Assembly: GCA_036273455.1 (NCBI GenBank)
Contig: DASUHP010000026.1
Span: 1 to 64,000, forward strand
Reading direction: 5' to 3'
Length of the DNA stretch: 64,000 bases
DNA from: CAIYRG01 sp036273455
GTDB lineage: Bacteria > Pseudomonadota > Alphaproteobacteria > Micropepsales > Micropepsaceae
Positions within the stretch are counted from its first letter, which is position 1, and each line of letters begins with the position of its first letter. Below the pieces are notes generated by a model, which was given only the letters and a program-made list of their open reading frames with translations, did no database searches and was not told the DNA's origin. Below are positions 26,006-35,114 of the stretch, one piece after another. Position numbers and translations under genes: made by a program.

Positions 26006-26800
26006 GTGCCAGCAATTGCCGTACGCAATGTGACGCAAAATTATGGCGCGCCGGGCGATGTGCGGCGCGTCGTGGCGCTGGAAAATATTTCCTTCGCGGT
26101 TGAGCGGGGCGAATTCGTCACGCTATTGGGGCCATCCGGCTGCGGCAAGAGCACGCTTCTCAACATCATCGGGGGACTTGTCCAGCCGACTCAGGGCGCG
26201 GTGCTGGTCGATGGCTCGCCGGTCAGCAAGCCGATGCCGGAGCACGTAGCCTATGTGTTCCAGGAGAGCACGCTATTCCCCTGGTACACGGTCGAAGAGA
26301 ATTTCGCGATTCTGTTCCGCTACCGCGATGTCGCGCGATCCGGCTGGAAATCGCGCACTGCGGAGGCTCTGGCGGCCGTCGGGATGCAGGCTTTTGCCGC
26401 GCATTATCCAAAGCAGCTTTCCGTCGGGATGCGACAGCGGATCAATCTTGCGCGCGGTATTGCGGCGGGGACGGATATCCTTTTGATGGATGAACCTTTC
26501 GCCGCGCTCGACGAACAGAGCCGCATGGTGCTCGGCGAAGACCTTTCGGCGCTGTTAAGCCGAACCGGCAAAACCATCCTGTTCGTCACCCACAGCATTG
26601 CCGAAGCGGTGTTCCTGTCCGACCGCATATTCGTCATGAGCTCGCGACCGGGGCGGATCAAATCGGCCATCGCCGTGGATGAGACGCATCCGCGGCCACC
26701 ATCGTTCATGCTGCAGCCGCGTTTCGCCGATCTGCGCAATCAATGCTACAGCCTGTTGCGCGACGAGATTCGCAGCGCAATGGCGGAGGCCAGCGCGTGA
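26006..26800 (+). CDS. ABC importer ATPase (SsuB/TauB-like)
   Basis: The 264-residue ATPase has Walker A (GPSGCGKST), the Q loop (VFQESTLFPWYT), a signature-region QLSVGMRQRI in which the usual LSGG is LSVG, Walker B (ILLMDEPF) and the switch histidine (FVTHSIAEAV). It starts at GTG 26006, three bases after the binding-protein stop, and overlaps the first permease by four bases. It powers uptake together with the two permeases downstream. Confidence 0.92.
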   Translation: MPAIAVRNVTQNYGAPGDVRRVVALENISFAVERGEFVTLLGPSGCGKSTLLNIIGGLVQPTQGAVLVDGSPVSKPMPEHVAYVFQESTLFPWYTVEENFAILFRYRDVARSGWKSRTAEALAAVGMQAFAAHYPKQLSVGMRQRINLARGIAAGTDILLMDEPFAALDEQSRMVLGEDLSALLSRTGKTILFVTHSIAEAVFLSDRIFVMSSRPGRIKSAIAVDETHPRPPSFMLQPRFADLRNQCYSLLRDEIRSAMAEASA

Positions 26801-27540
26801 TCTCGAGCGCCCGCCTGGTGCAGCTTGCCTTCGCCATCATTGCGGGCGGGTTTTGGTACCTGGTCACCGAAACCGGGGCCGTCAGTCCCCTGTTTCTGCC
26901 TGCTCCCAATGATGTGGCGGCGGCACTGATCGGCCTCATTGGCACAGACGAATTCTGGAGCGCGATCCGGGTGACGCTGACCACAATCGCGGGAGCTTAC
27001 GCGCTGGCCGTGATCGCAGGCGTGCTGACCGGATATGCCTTGACGCGTTCGCGGCTCTTGACCCGCGCCTTTGAACCCGTGGTGAGCGGCGCATTTGCCA
27101 TCCCGATCACGTTATTCTTTCCGCTGTTCATTCTGTTCTTCGGGATCGGGCCCCAGTCCAAACTGGCCTATGGTGCGGTGTACGGATTTTTTCCGGTTGC
27201 GATCAACACCATTGCCGGCTTTGCCAATGTCGAGCGCCGGCTGGTCGATGCCGCACGGTCGATGGGAATCGGTCGGGCCGGCATCCTGCGCCATGTTCTC
27301 TTCCCCGCCGCCTTTCCGGTGATTCTCACGGGCTTGCGGATCGGATTCTTCATCTGCTTCGCCTCCGTGCTCGGCGGCGAGGCGATCTCCTCAGCCTCCG
27401 GAATCGGCCACAACATTGCGCTCACCGCGGAATTGTTTGAACCGGCGCAAATGTATGCCTGGATCGTCTGCGTCGCGATTGCCGCCCTCGCGTTGAACGG
27501 CGCAGTTTCGGCGATCGATCGCCGATTCCGCGAAACATGA
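26797..27540 (+). CDS. ABC importer permease 1
   Basis: The 247-residue inner-membrane protein has about six helices and the EAA loop region DAARSMGIGRAGILRHVLFPAAFP that docks on the ATPase, as in SsuC/TauC. The GTG at 26797 overlaps the ATPase stop (GTGA). The longer frame from 26743 would run far into the ATPase gene and is not preferred. A second, different permease follows, so the channel is probably a heterodimer. Confidence 0.88.
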   Translation: MISSARLVQLAFAIIAGGFWYLVTETGAVSPLFLPAPNDVAAALIGLIGTDEFWSAIRVTLTTIAGAYALAVIAGVLTGYALTRSRLLTRAFEPVVSGAFAIPITLFFPLFILFFGIGPQSKLAYGAVYGFFPVAINTIAGFANVERRLVDAARSMGIGRAGILRHVLFPAAFPVILTGLRIGFFICFASVLGGEAISSASGIGHNIALTAELFEPAQMYAWIVCVAIAALALNGAVSAIDRRFRET

Positions 27541-27550
27541 CGGCTGTGAT

Positions 27551-28360
27551 GTGAGCATCACCGGGTTAGAACTTGCACGCGCTTTGCCGGTTCGCCGGGG
27601 CTTCTTTGCGCAGCCTGACGTCAGCGTCATTGTGCGCTGGGCCACCGTTGCGCTGCTGCTGTGCTTCTGGGAAGCCGGAGCACGGATCGCCGGTAATACC
27701 GGGCTGATTGCGCCTCCAACATCGGTTGCGCGCGCATTGATCACGCAAGTTCTATCCGATGCGGATGTCCGCGGCGCCTTGTGGCTTGCGCTGCTGGAAA
27801 TCTCGGCAGCCTATGCACTCGCCGTCCTGGGCGGACTGTTGATTGGACTTGCCGTCGGCTGGACGCGCTTTGGCCGCAACAGCATGTTTCCAATCATATT
27901 GCTGTTCTACGCCATTCCGCAGGCGGTTCTGCTGCCGCTGTTTACATTGGGATTCGGCATCGGCCCGGCGGCAAAGATCGCCTTTGGCTGCAGCCATGGG
28001 ATTTTCCCGGTGATCGTGAATACAGTGGCGGGCATGCGAAACGTGAACCCGCTTTATGTTTCCGCTGCACGTGCGATGGGGGCGAGCCGCCGCGACATCA
28101 TTCGTAATGTTGTCCTGCCGCATATGGTGGGCAGCTTTTTTGCCGGATTGCGCCTTGCGATGACCATGACGCTTCTCGGCGTCATCCTTGCCGAGCTTTA
28201 CGTTTCGACCGGCGGAATCGGATTTTACACGCGGCAATTTGCCGATAATTTCGATCCGGCGCCCTTGTTCGCGCTGGTGCTGGCGCTGGCCATGATCGCG
28301 ATTGCCATGAATGCATTGGTTCGCCTTGCCGAGCGCAGATACACGCGATGGAAGGATTGA
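27551..28360 (+). CDS. ABC importer permease 2
   Basis: The 269-residue membrane protein shares the layout of permease 1, with the docking loop SAARAMGASRRDIIRNVVLPH and about six helices. It starts at GTG 27551, ten bases after permease 1. Two permease genes per system is less common among SsuC-type importers, which usually use a homodimer, and points to a heterodimeric channel. The hydantoinase gene begins seven bases after its stop. Confidence 0.88.
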   Translation: MSITGLELARALPVRRGFFAQPDVSVIVRWATVALLLCFWEAGARIAGNTGLIAPPTSVARALITQVLSDADVRGALWLALLEISAAYALAVLGGLLIGLAVGWTRFGRNSMFPIILLFYAIPQAVLLPLFTLGFGIGPAAKIAFGCSHGIFPVIVNTVAGMRNVNPLYVSAARAMGASRRDIIRNVVLPHMVGSFFAGLRLAMTMTLLGVILAELYVSTGGIGFYTRQFADNFDPAPLFALVLALAMIAIAMNALVRLAERRYTRWKD

Positions 28361-28367
28361 AACTGCA

Positions 28368-30430
28368 ATGAACATTGCGGGTACCGATATCGGCGGGACT
28401 TTTACCGACCTTGTCGGCTGCATCGACGGGAAAATCGTCACGTCGAAAACTTCGACCATTCCGGCCGACCCTGCCGAAGGCGTCATCGAGACGCTGCGTC
28501 TTGCCGCGTGCAGTATGCCGGCCATGGGCGAAGTGCTGCACGGTTCGACCATTGCCATCAATACGGTTCTGGAACGCAAGGGCGCGCGGACGGCGCTGGT
28601 CACCACCAAAGGCTTTCGTGACATCTATGCCATCGGACGGGCAACCGCATCGAGGCGTTCAATCTGTTTTTTCATCGTCCGAAGCCGCTGACCGAACGCA
28701 GCCTGACATTTGAAATTCCCGAACGGATCGACGCCCGCGGGAATGTTCTGACGCCGCTGGATGAAAGCGCGGTGGAGGCATTGATTCCGCAATTGCGTGA
28801 CCGCGGCGTCGAAGCGGTCGCGCTGTGTTTGCTGCATGCCTATGCCAATCCGGCCCATGAAAAGCGCGTCGGTGCCATTTTGCGCAAAGCGCTGCCGGAC
28901 GTATTCGTCACACTTTCTCATGAGATCCTGCGCGAATACCGCGAATATGAGCGCACCTCGACGACCGTGCTGAACGCTTATGTTGGTCCGCGGGTGAAAA
29001 CCTATTTGCGCCGTTTGGCCGACAGATTCGAACGCGAGAAATTCCGCGGCAAGATTCAGATCATGCGTTCGAATGGCGGTGTGATGTCGCTCGGACTCGC
29101 GGCAATGCAGCCCGTCGCGATGATGGAATCGGGGCCGGTTGCCGGCATGATCGCGGCCGGACGGTTGGCGCGCGATCTCTCGCTTGACCGCTGCATCGGC
29201 TTTGACATGGGCGGCACCACGGCCAAAACGACGCTGATCACCGGCGGCATTCCTGCCATCGAGGAAGGCTATGTCATTGGCGGCGCAGCCAGCGGCCAGC
29301 CGATGCAATTGCCGGTCGTCGATATTGTCGAAGTCGGTGCAGGGGGCGGCTCCATCGCCTGGATCGACGCCGACAAAGGTCTGCATGTCGGGCCGCAAAG
29401 CGCCGGTGCCGATCCGGGTCCTGTCTGTTACGGCAAGGGCAATGATCAGCCGGTGGTCACCGATGCCAATCTGATGCTCGGCCGCATCAACCCGCGGCGG
29501 TTTTTGAACGGCGACATGCCGCTCGACCCCAGCCTTTCCGGGCAGGCAATCATGTCAAACATTGCGGCGCCGCTTGGGCTCGCCGTTCACGATGCGGCAC
29601 TCGGAATTCTGCGCATCGCCGACGCGGCAATGTCGCTCGCGGTCCGCGCAGTGTCCGTGAATAAGGGCGTCGATCCGCGCGACACGGTGATGATCGCGTT
29701 CGGCGGCGGCGGACCATTGCATGCCTCCGCCATCGCCCGCGAAATTTTTGTTCCAACCGTCGTCATCCCGAAACTGCCCGGGACCTTTTCCGCGCTCGGC
29801 ATGCTCATGGCCGCCTGGCGCCAGGACTTTGTCCGCACGCTGGTCGGAAGACTGGGTGCGCTCGATCCGGCAGCCGTCAATGCGGTCTTCGCCGAATTGT
29901 CCGCTGCGGGCGCAGAGCAACTGACACAGGAAGGCATTTCGCGATCCGACGCGGAGTTCACCTTCCACGCCGATTTGCGCTACCTCGGGCAGGAGCATGC
30001 GATACCCGTGCCGGTTCACGGGCCGGAATTGATGACCGGCGATGTCAGCCGGCTGCGCGCCATGTTTCATGACGAACATGCCAAACGCTACAGCCAGTCG
30101 GCGCCGGATGAATCCATGGAATGCGTCAGCGTGCGCCTCGTCGTGACCGCGGCGCGGCGCGAACGCGAGCGCGTGGTCCAACAATGGATGAATGAGCCAT
30201 GGCGGGCGGAAGCGCAATTCGAGGAATCGCGGCGGAAAATTGTGTTTGCCGATCCTGCGCACCCGGTCGAAGCACGGGTGCTGTGGCGTCCGTCACTTGA
30301 GCCCGCCATGGTCATCAACGGGCCTGCGGTGATCGAAGAACCAAATGCGACGACGCTGCTGCATCCCGGTGATACCGCGACCGTCAGCCCGGCCGGTCAT
30401 ATCATCATCAGCATCGGGCAGGAGAAGTGA
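28368..30430 (+). pseudogene. Hydantoinase/oxoprolinase subunit A (HyuA) with a one-base frameshift
   Basis: Two reading frames together encode one HyuA protein of about 686 residues. The first frame starts MNIAGTDIGGTFTDLVG and runs to GFRDIYAIGR; the second continues NRIEAFNLFFHRPKPLTERS and contains the ATPase-fold blocks CIGFDMGGTTAKT and GAGGGSIAWID. Reading switches at the GGG at 28639-28641, where one G appears to be missing (expected Gly-Arg-Gly-Asn-Arg). HyuA with HyuB forms an ATP-dependent hydrolase of cyclic amides such as hydantoins or 5-oxoproline. As given, the gene would yield a truncated product of about 107 residues. It could be a real mutation or a sequence error; the rest of the gene is undamaged. 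Confidence 0.88.
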
Positions 30431-30432
30431 CC

Positions 30433-32112
30433 ATGACCACTCCGCATCCCGTGACGGTCGAAGTGGTGCGCAATGCCGTCGTCGCCTATGCCGACGAGAT
30501 GGCCAATGTGCTGGCCAAGTCCGCCTATAACATGATGATCTATGAGGTGCGGGATTATTGCTGCGGGCTGCTCAACGCCGACGCGCAGATGGTTTCGCAG
30601 AACCGCGGCGGACTGCCGATCTTTCTGGCCGATCTCGGTCCTGCGGTCGAAGACGGAATTCAGCGCTACGGACTCGACGGCTTTGTGCCGGGCGATGTGC
30701 TGATCATGAACCATGGTGGCGTCTGCGGGCAGCATCTGAACAATGTCGTGGTTTATGCGCCATGCTTTCACGACGGTAAAATCGCCGGCTTTGCCGCGAC
30801 AAGAGCGCACTGGGTCGATATCGGCGGTGCCCGGCAGGGGTTCGGGTCGGTGGCGACAACCGATATCTTTGGCGAAGGGCTGCAGCTGCGGTCGCTGAAA
30901 ATCTACGAAGCGGGAAAACGCAACGAGACGCTGTGGCAAATCCTGAAAGATAATATCCGCTTTCCGGAAGCGAGCCTCGGTGATTTGCGGGCGCAGATCG
31001 CCGCCTGCAATATCGGGATTCGACGCTACGGTGAGTTGCTGGCGCGTTATGGCCGGCAAACCGTCGAGGATTGCGTCGCGGTGATCTGGGACCAGGCCGA
31101 GGCGGCGGCGCGCCGCGTCGTCGAGCGGATTCCTGATGGTGAGTACACAGCCGAAAGCTTTCTCGATAATGACGGCCGCAATCTCGACCAGCGGCTTCGG
31201 ATCAAGGTGAAAGTGACCGTCAGCGGCGCGCGCATGACTGTCGACTTCAGCGACATGCAGAAGCAGGTCATCAGCCCGCTGAATTCCGGCAAATCCGGCG
31301 GGCTTGCGGCGGCACGGGTTGCGTTCAAGGCGGTGACATCGCCGGCCCTTGACGTCAATGAAGGTTGCTTTCGTCCGCTCGATGTCATCCTGCCCGAGGG
31401 CACCATGCTGAGCGCCAAACCGCCCGCCGCGCTTGGGCTCTGGAGCATCGCGCTGCCGACGGTGATCGACACGATTTTGAAGGCGCTCGCGCCGGCCATC
31501 CCTGACCGCATACCGGCCGCCCACAAAGGTGACATGGGCGGATGTTCGTTTTTTGGTTTTCGTCCGGACGGCAGCCGCTTCCTGCTCATGAACATATTCG
31601 GTGGCGGCTGGGGCGGACGGCCGGATGAAGACGGCGAGTCGGCCAGCGTTTCGATCTGTCAGGGGGATGTGCGCAATACGCCGGTCGAGCTGCAGGAGAT
31701 CAAATATCCTTTCATCATTGAAGAGCATGGCCTGCGGCCCGATAGCGGCGGAGCAGGGCGGTACCGCGGCGGTCTTGGTGTCGTGCTGACCTATCGCTGC
31801 CTGCAAAAATGCCGCGCCAATATCAATCTCGAACGGCTGACGGAGCCGCCCTGGGGTCTGCATGGCGGACAGCCAGGCGCAATCAATGTCGCGATCATCA
31901 CGCACGCCAATGGCGAACAGCGGAGCGTGAAAAAAGAAACCGAGATTGCGCTGGAGCCCGGCGACCGCGTCAGCTTTTTCACCGCCGGCGGCGGCGGCTA
32001 TGGCGACCCGAAACTGCGGCGCAAAGAAGACTTACGGACCGATCTGGCAGAAGGTTTTGTCACCCGGCAGGAACAGCCCGATGGCGGTAAACCACCAGGT
32101 GTGCCGGCATGA
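30433..32112 (+). CDS. Hydantoinase/oxoprolinase subunit B (HyuB)
   Basis: The 559-residue protein has the HyuB blocks FLADLGPAVEDGI, VLIMNHGGVCGQHLNNVV, HWVDIGGA, MTVDFSDM and GAGRYRGGLG, and ends FFTAGGGGYGDP. It forms the ATP-dependent amidohydrolase with subunit A. A GGAG eight bases upstream favours the ATG at 30433; a GTG at 30427 overlapping the HyuA stop is also possible. It overlaps the next gene by four bases. If subunit A is truly broken, this subunit lacks its partner unless another hyuA exists in the genome. Confidence 0.9.
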   Translation: MTTPHPVTVEVVRNAVVAYADEMANVLAKSAYNMMIYEVRDYCCGLLNADAQMVSQNRGGLPIFLADLGPAVEDGIQRYGLDGFVPGDVLIMNHGGVCGQHLNNVVVYAPCFHDGKIAGFAATRAHWVDIGGARQGFGSVATTDIFGEGLQLRSLKIYEAGKRNETLWQILKDNIRFPEASLGDLRAQIAACNIGIRRYGELLARYGRQTVEDCVAVIWDQAEAAARRVVERIPDGEYTAESFLDNDGRNLDQRLRIKVKVTVSGARMTVDFSDMQKQVISPLNSGKSGGLAAARVAFKAVTSPALDVNEGCFRPLDVILPEGTMLSAKPPAALGLWSIALPTVIDTILKALAPAIPDRIPAAHKGDMGGCSFFGFRPDGSRFLLMNIFGGGWGGRPDEDGESASVSICQGDVRNTPVELQEIKYPFIIEEHGLRPDSGGAGRYRGGLGVVLTYRCLQKCRANINLERLTEPPWGLHGGQPGAINVAIITHANGEQRSVKKETEIALEPGDRVSFFTAGGGGYGDPKLRRKEDLRTDLAEGFVTRQEQPDGGKPPGVPA

Positions 32113-33209
32113 GCGCGATGGTTGCCGAGGCGCGGAGGCAAAGGCTTGCCGCTGCAATGGCAGATGACGGCTTCGATCACCTGCTCGTCTACGGCAATGC
32201 GTGGCAGAGCGACTATCTGCGTTACGTCAGCGATTTCGGCATCCTCGAAGGTGAGGCGCTGGCGCTGATCTCGCGAGATGGCGAAGTCACGCTGTTTCCC
32301 GATAGCGCGCTTGAGGCGGAGCGGGCGCGCGGTGAAGCCGCAAATATCGCCGTTGAATATGCACCGGACATGCTCGTCCGGGTCGAACGGCGGCTCGAGG
32401 CCTTGCGCAATTCACGCGTCGGGGTTGCACCACAGCGCCTGATGCCGCAGCAGATTGCCGCCCGGGCGCGTGATCTCGATCTCGCCAATGCGACCGCCAT
32501 GATCGACCGGCTGCTGATGGTGAAGATGGATTGCGAACTGGATGCAATCCGCAATGCCGCATATCTGGCCGATGAAGGCTATGCGGTGTTCCGCGCCGCC
32601 GCGCGCGAGGGCCGCCGCGACTATGAGCTGGTGGCGGAAGTCGAAGCCTTCTTTCGCGCCCACGGCGTCGACGACAATTTCATGATCATCGGCGTCGGCG
32701 GCACGGAAGTGCGTGGCATGTCACCGCCCATGGGCAAAGTTCTAATGCAGGGCGATCTTGTTACCACCGAACTAACGCCGTGCATTGACGGCTATTACAT
32801 TCAGATTTGCCGCACGCTTGTCATTGGAGAACCGAGCGCCACGCAGCAAAAGGCTTTCTCGGTCTTTTACGATGCGCTCATCGCCGGCATCGCAGCCATC
32901 AAATCCGGTGTCACGGCAGCAGACATTGCGAAGGCCGAAAACGAAATCTTCCGGGCGCATGGTCTGGGCGAATATGTCACCGAAGCCTATACCCGCGTGC
33001 GCGGTCATGGCCTGGGTCTGTTTGTCGATACCAAACCGCACATCCTCGAAAATGTGAATGTGCCGATCGAGCCCGGAATGACCATCATCGTGCACCCGAA
33101 CACGTACCATCCGGAAGCCGGTTATATCGTGTTGGGTGACGCGGTGATTGCAACGAAACACGGCGCGGAAGTCCTCACCCGCACCTCACGCGAACTCTTC
33201 GCGGTATAG
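32109..33209 (+). CDS. M24/creatinase-fold hydrolase lacking the usual metal ligands
   Basis: The 366-residue protein has a creatinase-type N-terminal domain and a pita-bread C-terminal domain with RVRGHGLGLF. Of the five M24 metal ligands only His300 is kept: the positions usually Asp, Asp, Glu and Glu are Glu221, Gln232, His329 and Gly343 by alignment to the family pattern. Loss of the metal site is the hallmark of creatinase, which splits creatine without metal, so a C-N hydrolase other than a peptidase is plausible. The ATG overlaps the HyuB stop by four bases. The alignment was done by eye. Confidence 0.85.
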   Translation: MSAMVAEARRQRLAAAMADDGFDHLLVYGNAWQSDYLRYVSDFGILEGEALALISRDGEVTLFPDSALEAERARGEAANIAVEYAPDMLVRVERRLEALRNSRVGVAPQRLMPQQIAARARDLDLANATAMIDRLLMVKMDCELDAIRNAAYLADEGYAVFRAAAREGRRDYELVAEVEAFFRAHGVDDNFMIIGVGGTEVRGMSPPMGKVLMQGDLVTTELTPCIDGYYIQICRTLVIGEPSATQQKAFSVFYDALIAGIAAIKSGVTAADIAKAENEIFRAHGLGEYVTEAYTRVRGHGLGLFVDTKPHILENVNVPIEPGMTIIVHPNTYHPEAGYIVLGDAVIATKHGAEVLTRTSRELFAV

Positions 33210-33240
33210 GGATGACCGCGTCGGATTTGAATCGCGTTTC

Positions 33241-33262
33241 AACCCTCCCCAGGGGGAGGGTT
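33241..33262. repeat. Hairpin AACCCTCCCC/GGGGAGGGTT (family A arm)
   Basis: A ten-base-pair inverted repeat with almost no loop lies 31 bases after the M24-type gene. It matches the outer arm of the family-A repeats. It may weaken transcription to the next gene but has no T-run. Confidence 0.6.
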
Positions 33263-33321
33263 GAATCAGAGGCGAGCGTTTCGAGCAATTGTGAGCACAA
33301 GTCGCTCTCCAGGAGCCACTC

Positions 33322-34374
33322 ATGCGCCGCGGTTTGATAAACTGGGACCCGCACGAATTGCCGCTGTCGGTGCTGGAAGCGCGCACTCAGCGGCTGCGCA
33401 ATGCGATGGCCGCAGCTGACTGCGACGCAATTATTCTCTATACGAATTTCATCCGCTGCGCGGCTGTGGCCTGGATGACCGGCTTCTCGCCCTATTGGGC
33501 GGACGGCATCCTGGTTGTGCCGCGTGAGGGCGAAATGCTGTTTGCGACCACGCTTTCAAAACGGATGGGAAGCTGGATTCAGACAGTGATGCCCAACGCG
33601 CGCGTGGTCACATCGCCCAATCCGGGGCAGCTTGCCGGCAATCAGCTTCAACAATTGGGCACGCGCCGCATCGGAATTCTCGAATTGGGCGATTTGCCCG
33701 GGACCCTTTATTCCGATCTCGCCGCAGCTTTGCCCGGCGCAGAGATCGTCGATGCATCAGCAATTTTCCCAAATGCCCGTTACCCGGCCGACGAAGCCGA
33801 ACACAAGCTGCTCGGACGGTCGGACCAAATCGCAGCAGATGCGCTCCGCAACCTTGATCGTGCTGCTGCGAATACGGCCGGTGAGGCGGTTGCCATGGTC
33901 GAGAAAGCGGCGCGCATGGACGGAGCGGAAGAGATCTATGTCGCGGTGGCCGCGGACCTGGATTCATCGCGGGCTTTCTTGCGGCTTTCCGGTAAGGCAT
34001 CTCTGGGACGGCGTTTTGCCGTTCGTGCCACCGTTGCGTACAAGGGAAGCTGGGTGCGCCGCATCGCGAGCTTTTCGCGCGACCGCAGCGAGCTTGCGGC
34101 CCTCCATGAAATGGATTCGGAATTCAGCCGATGGCTGACGGAGCTTCCGTTCACGTCCATGGCTGGTGAAATTGCGCAGCGCGTGACAAAGATCACCGGC
34201 GCAAATCTCGAAAACTGGTTCGCCGAAGCTCCCCTGGGGACGCGGCCACTGAACCTCGTGCAGCCGAATGATGCGCACCCCGTCCCGCCAATCGTGCTCA
34301 CAATGAATCTGACCACCGTTGGCGGGCTGCCCTGGTGCGGCGCCGCACTCATGCCGCGGCGCCCGGAGTCCTGA
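33322..34374 (+). CDS. Second creatinase-fold protein with a degenerate C-terminal domain
   Basis: The 350-residue product has an N-terminal creatinase-like domain (LEARTQRLRNAMAAADCDAI, then MTGFSPYWADGILVVPREG), but its C-terminal half keeps little of the pita-bread fold: no GHG histidine and no Asp/Glu metal pattern is seen. A weak trace is RATVAYKGSWVRRIASFSRD. GGAG precedes the ATG. It follows the first M24-type protein and may be its partner subunit or a paralogue that has lost activity. Function unknown. Confidence 0.7.
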   Translation: MRRGLINWDPHELPLSVLEARTQRLRNAMAAADCDAIILYTNFIRCAAVAWMTGFSPYWADGILVVPREGEMLFATTLSKRMGSWIQTVMPNARVVTSPNPGQLAGNQLQQLGTRRIGILELGDLPGTLYSDLAAALPGAEIVDASAIFPNARYPADEAEHKLLGRSDQIAADALRNLDRAAANTAGEAVAMVEKAARMDGAEEIYVAVAADLDSSRAFLRLSGKASLGRRFAVRATVAYKGSWVRRIASFSRDRSELAALHEMDSEFSRWLTELPFTSMAGEIAQRVTKITGANLENWFAEAPLGTRPLNLVQPNDAHPVPPIVLTMNLTTVGGLPWCGAALMPRRPES

Positions 34375-34461
34375 GGTAAACTTTTCTGACAATTTGTGGG
34401 ATAAACCGTATGTTAGCTTTCTCATACGAGAGTTTGCGGGCTATTCCGAGGGGCGGAGCCG

Positions 34462-35043
34462 GTGCGCGTTTCACGGCGTCAGGTGTTGTCGATGGGCGGT
34501 GCGGCCGCCCTCGTGTCCGCAGGCTCCACAAGTCTCGCCACCAATGCCGTCGCTGCACCCTCGATTGTGGGCCTCAGGAAGCTCGAGGTGCGCACGCTTT
34601 CTTTCGACTGCACGAATGCGGGCGAGCAGCTGATCGGAGTCGATTATTGGGTGGAAGGCGAATACGTCCCTGACGCCCTGGCGGATATCAACTGGGCGTT
34701 GCGCGATTACCGGACCGGCGAGGTTTATCCGATCGCCACCAATCTGCTGGATCTGCTTTATCACCTCGGGACCAGGCTGGAGACCAACTGCCGGTTCGAG
34801 CTTACGTCCGGATATCGCTCGCCGGAAACCAATGCCGCCCTTCATGAGCTCGATGCCGGCGTGGCTTCCAATAGCCTGCATATGAAAGGCGAGGCGGCTG
34901 ACATTTCAATGCCGGGCCGTCCCCTCCACAAAGTGCACGAAACCGCACTCGCCCTGCGCCTCGGCGGTGTCGGTTATTATCCCGATCCGGAGGATGATTT
35001 CATCCATGTCGATATAGGCCGCGTGCGCCACTGGGTCGGTTGA
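34462..35043 (+). CDS. DUF882/YcbK-like peptidase of the M15 fold
   Basis: The 193-residue protein starts at a GTG after GGGGCGGAG and has a twin-arginine-type signal (RVSRRQVLSMGGAAALVSAG). The mature domain has LTSGYRSPETNAAL, SLHMKGEAADIS and DDFIHVDIGRVRHW, giving the His/Asp/His zinc ligands of the VanX/M15 peptidase fold. DUF882 proteins are cell-wall-related, probable murein endopeptidases. It is an odd neighbour among catabolic genes and may be an independent insertion there. Confidence 0.87.
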   Translation: MRVSRRQVLSMGGAAALVSAGSTSLATNAVAAPSIVGLRKLEVRTLSFDCTNAGEQLIGVDYWVEGEYVPDALADINWALRDYRTGEVYPIATNLLDLLYHLGTRLETNCRFELTSGYRSPETNAALHELDAGVASNSLHMKGEAADISMPGRPLHKVHETALALRLGGVGYYPDPEDDFIHVDIGRVRHWVG

Positions 35044-35114
35044 CTGCCGTTTCGGTTCTGGGATTCGCATTGAAGCCGATATAGAGAAGCGAATCTCCGA
35101 ATTGGAACGCGAGA

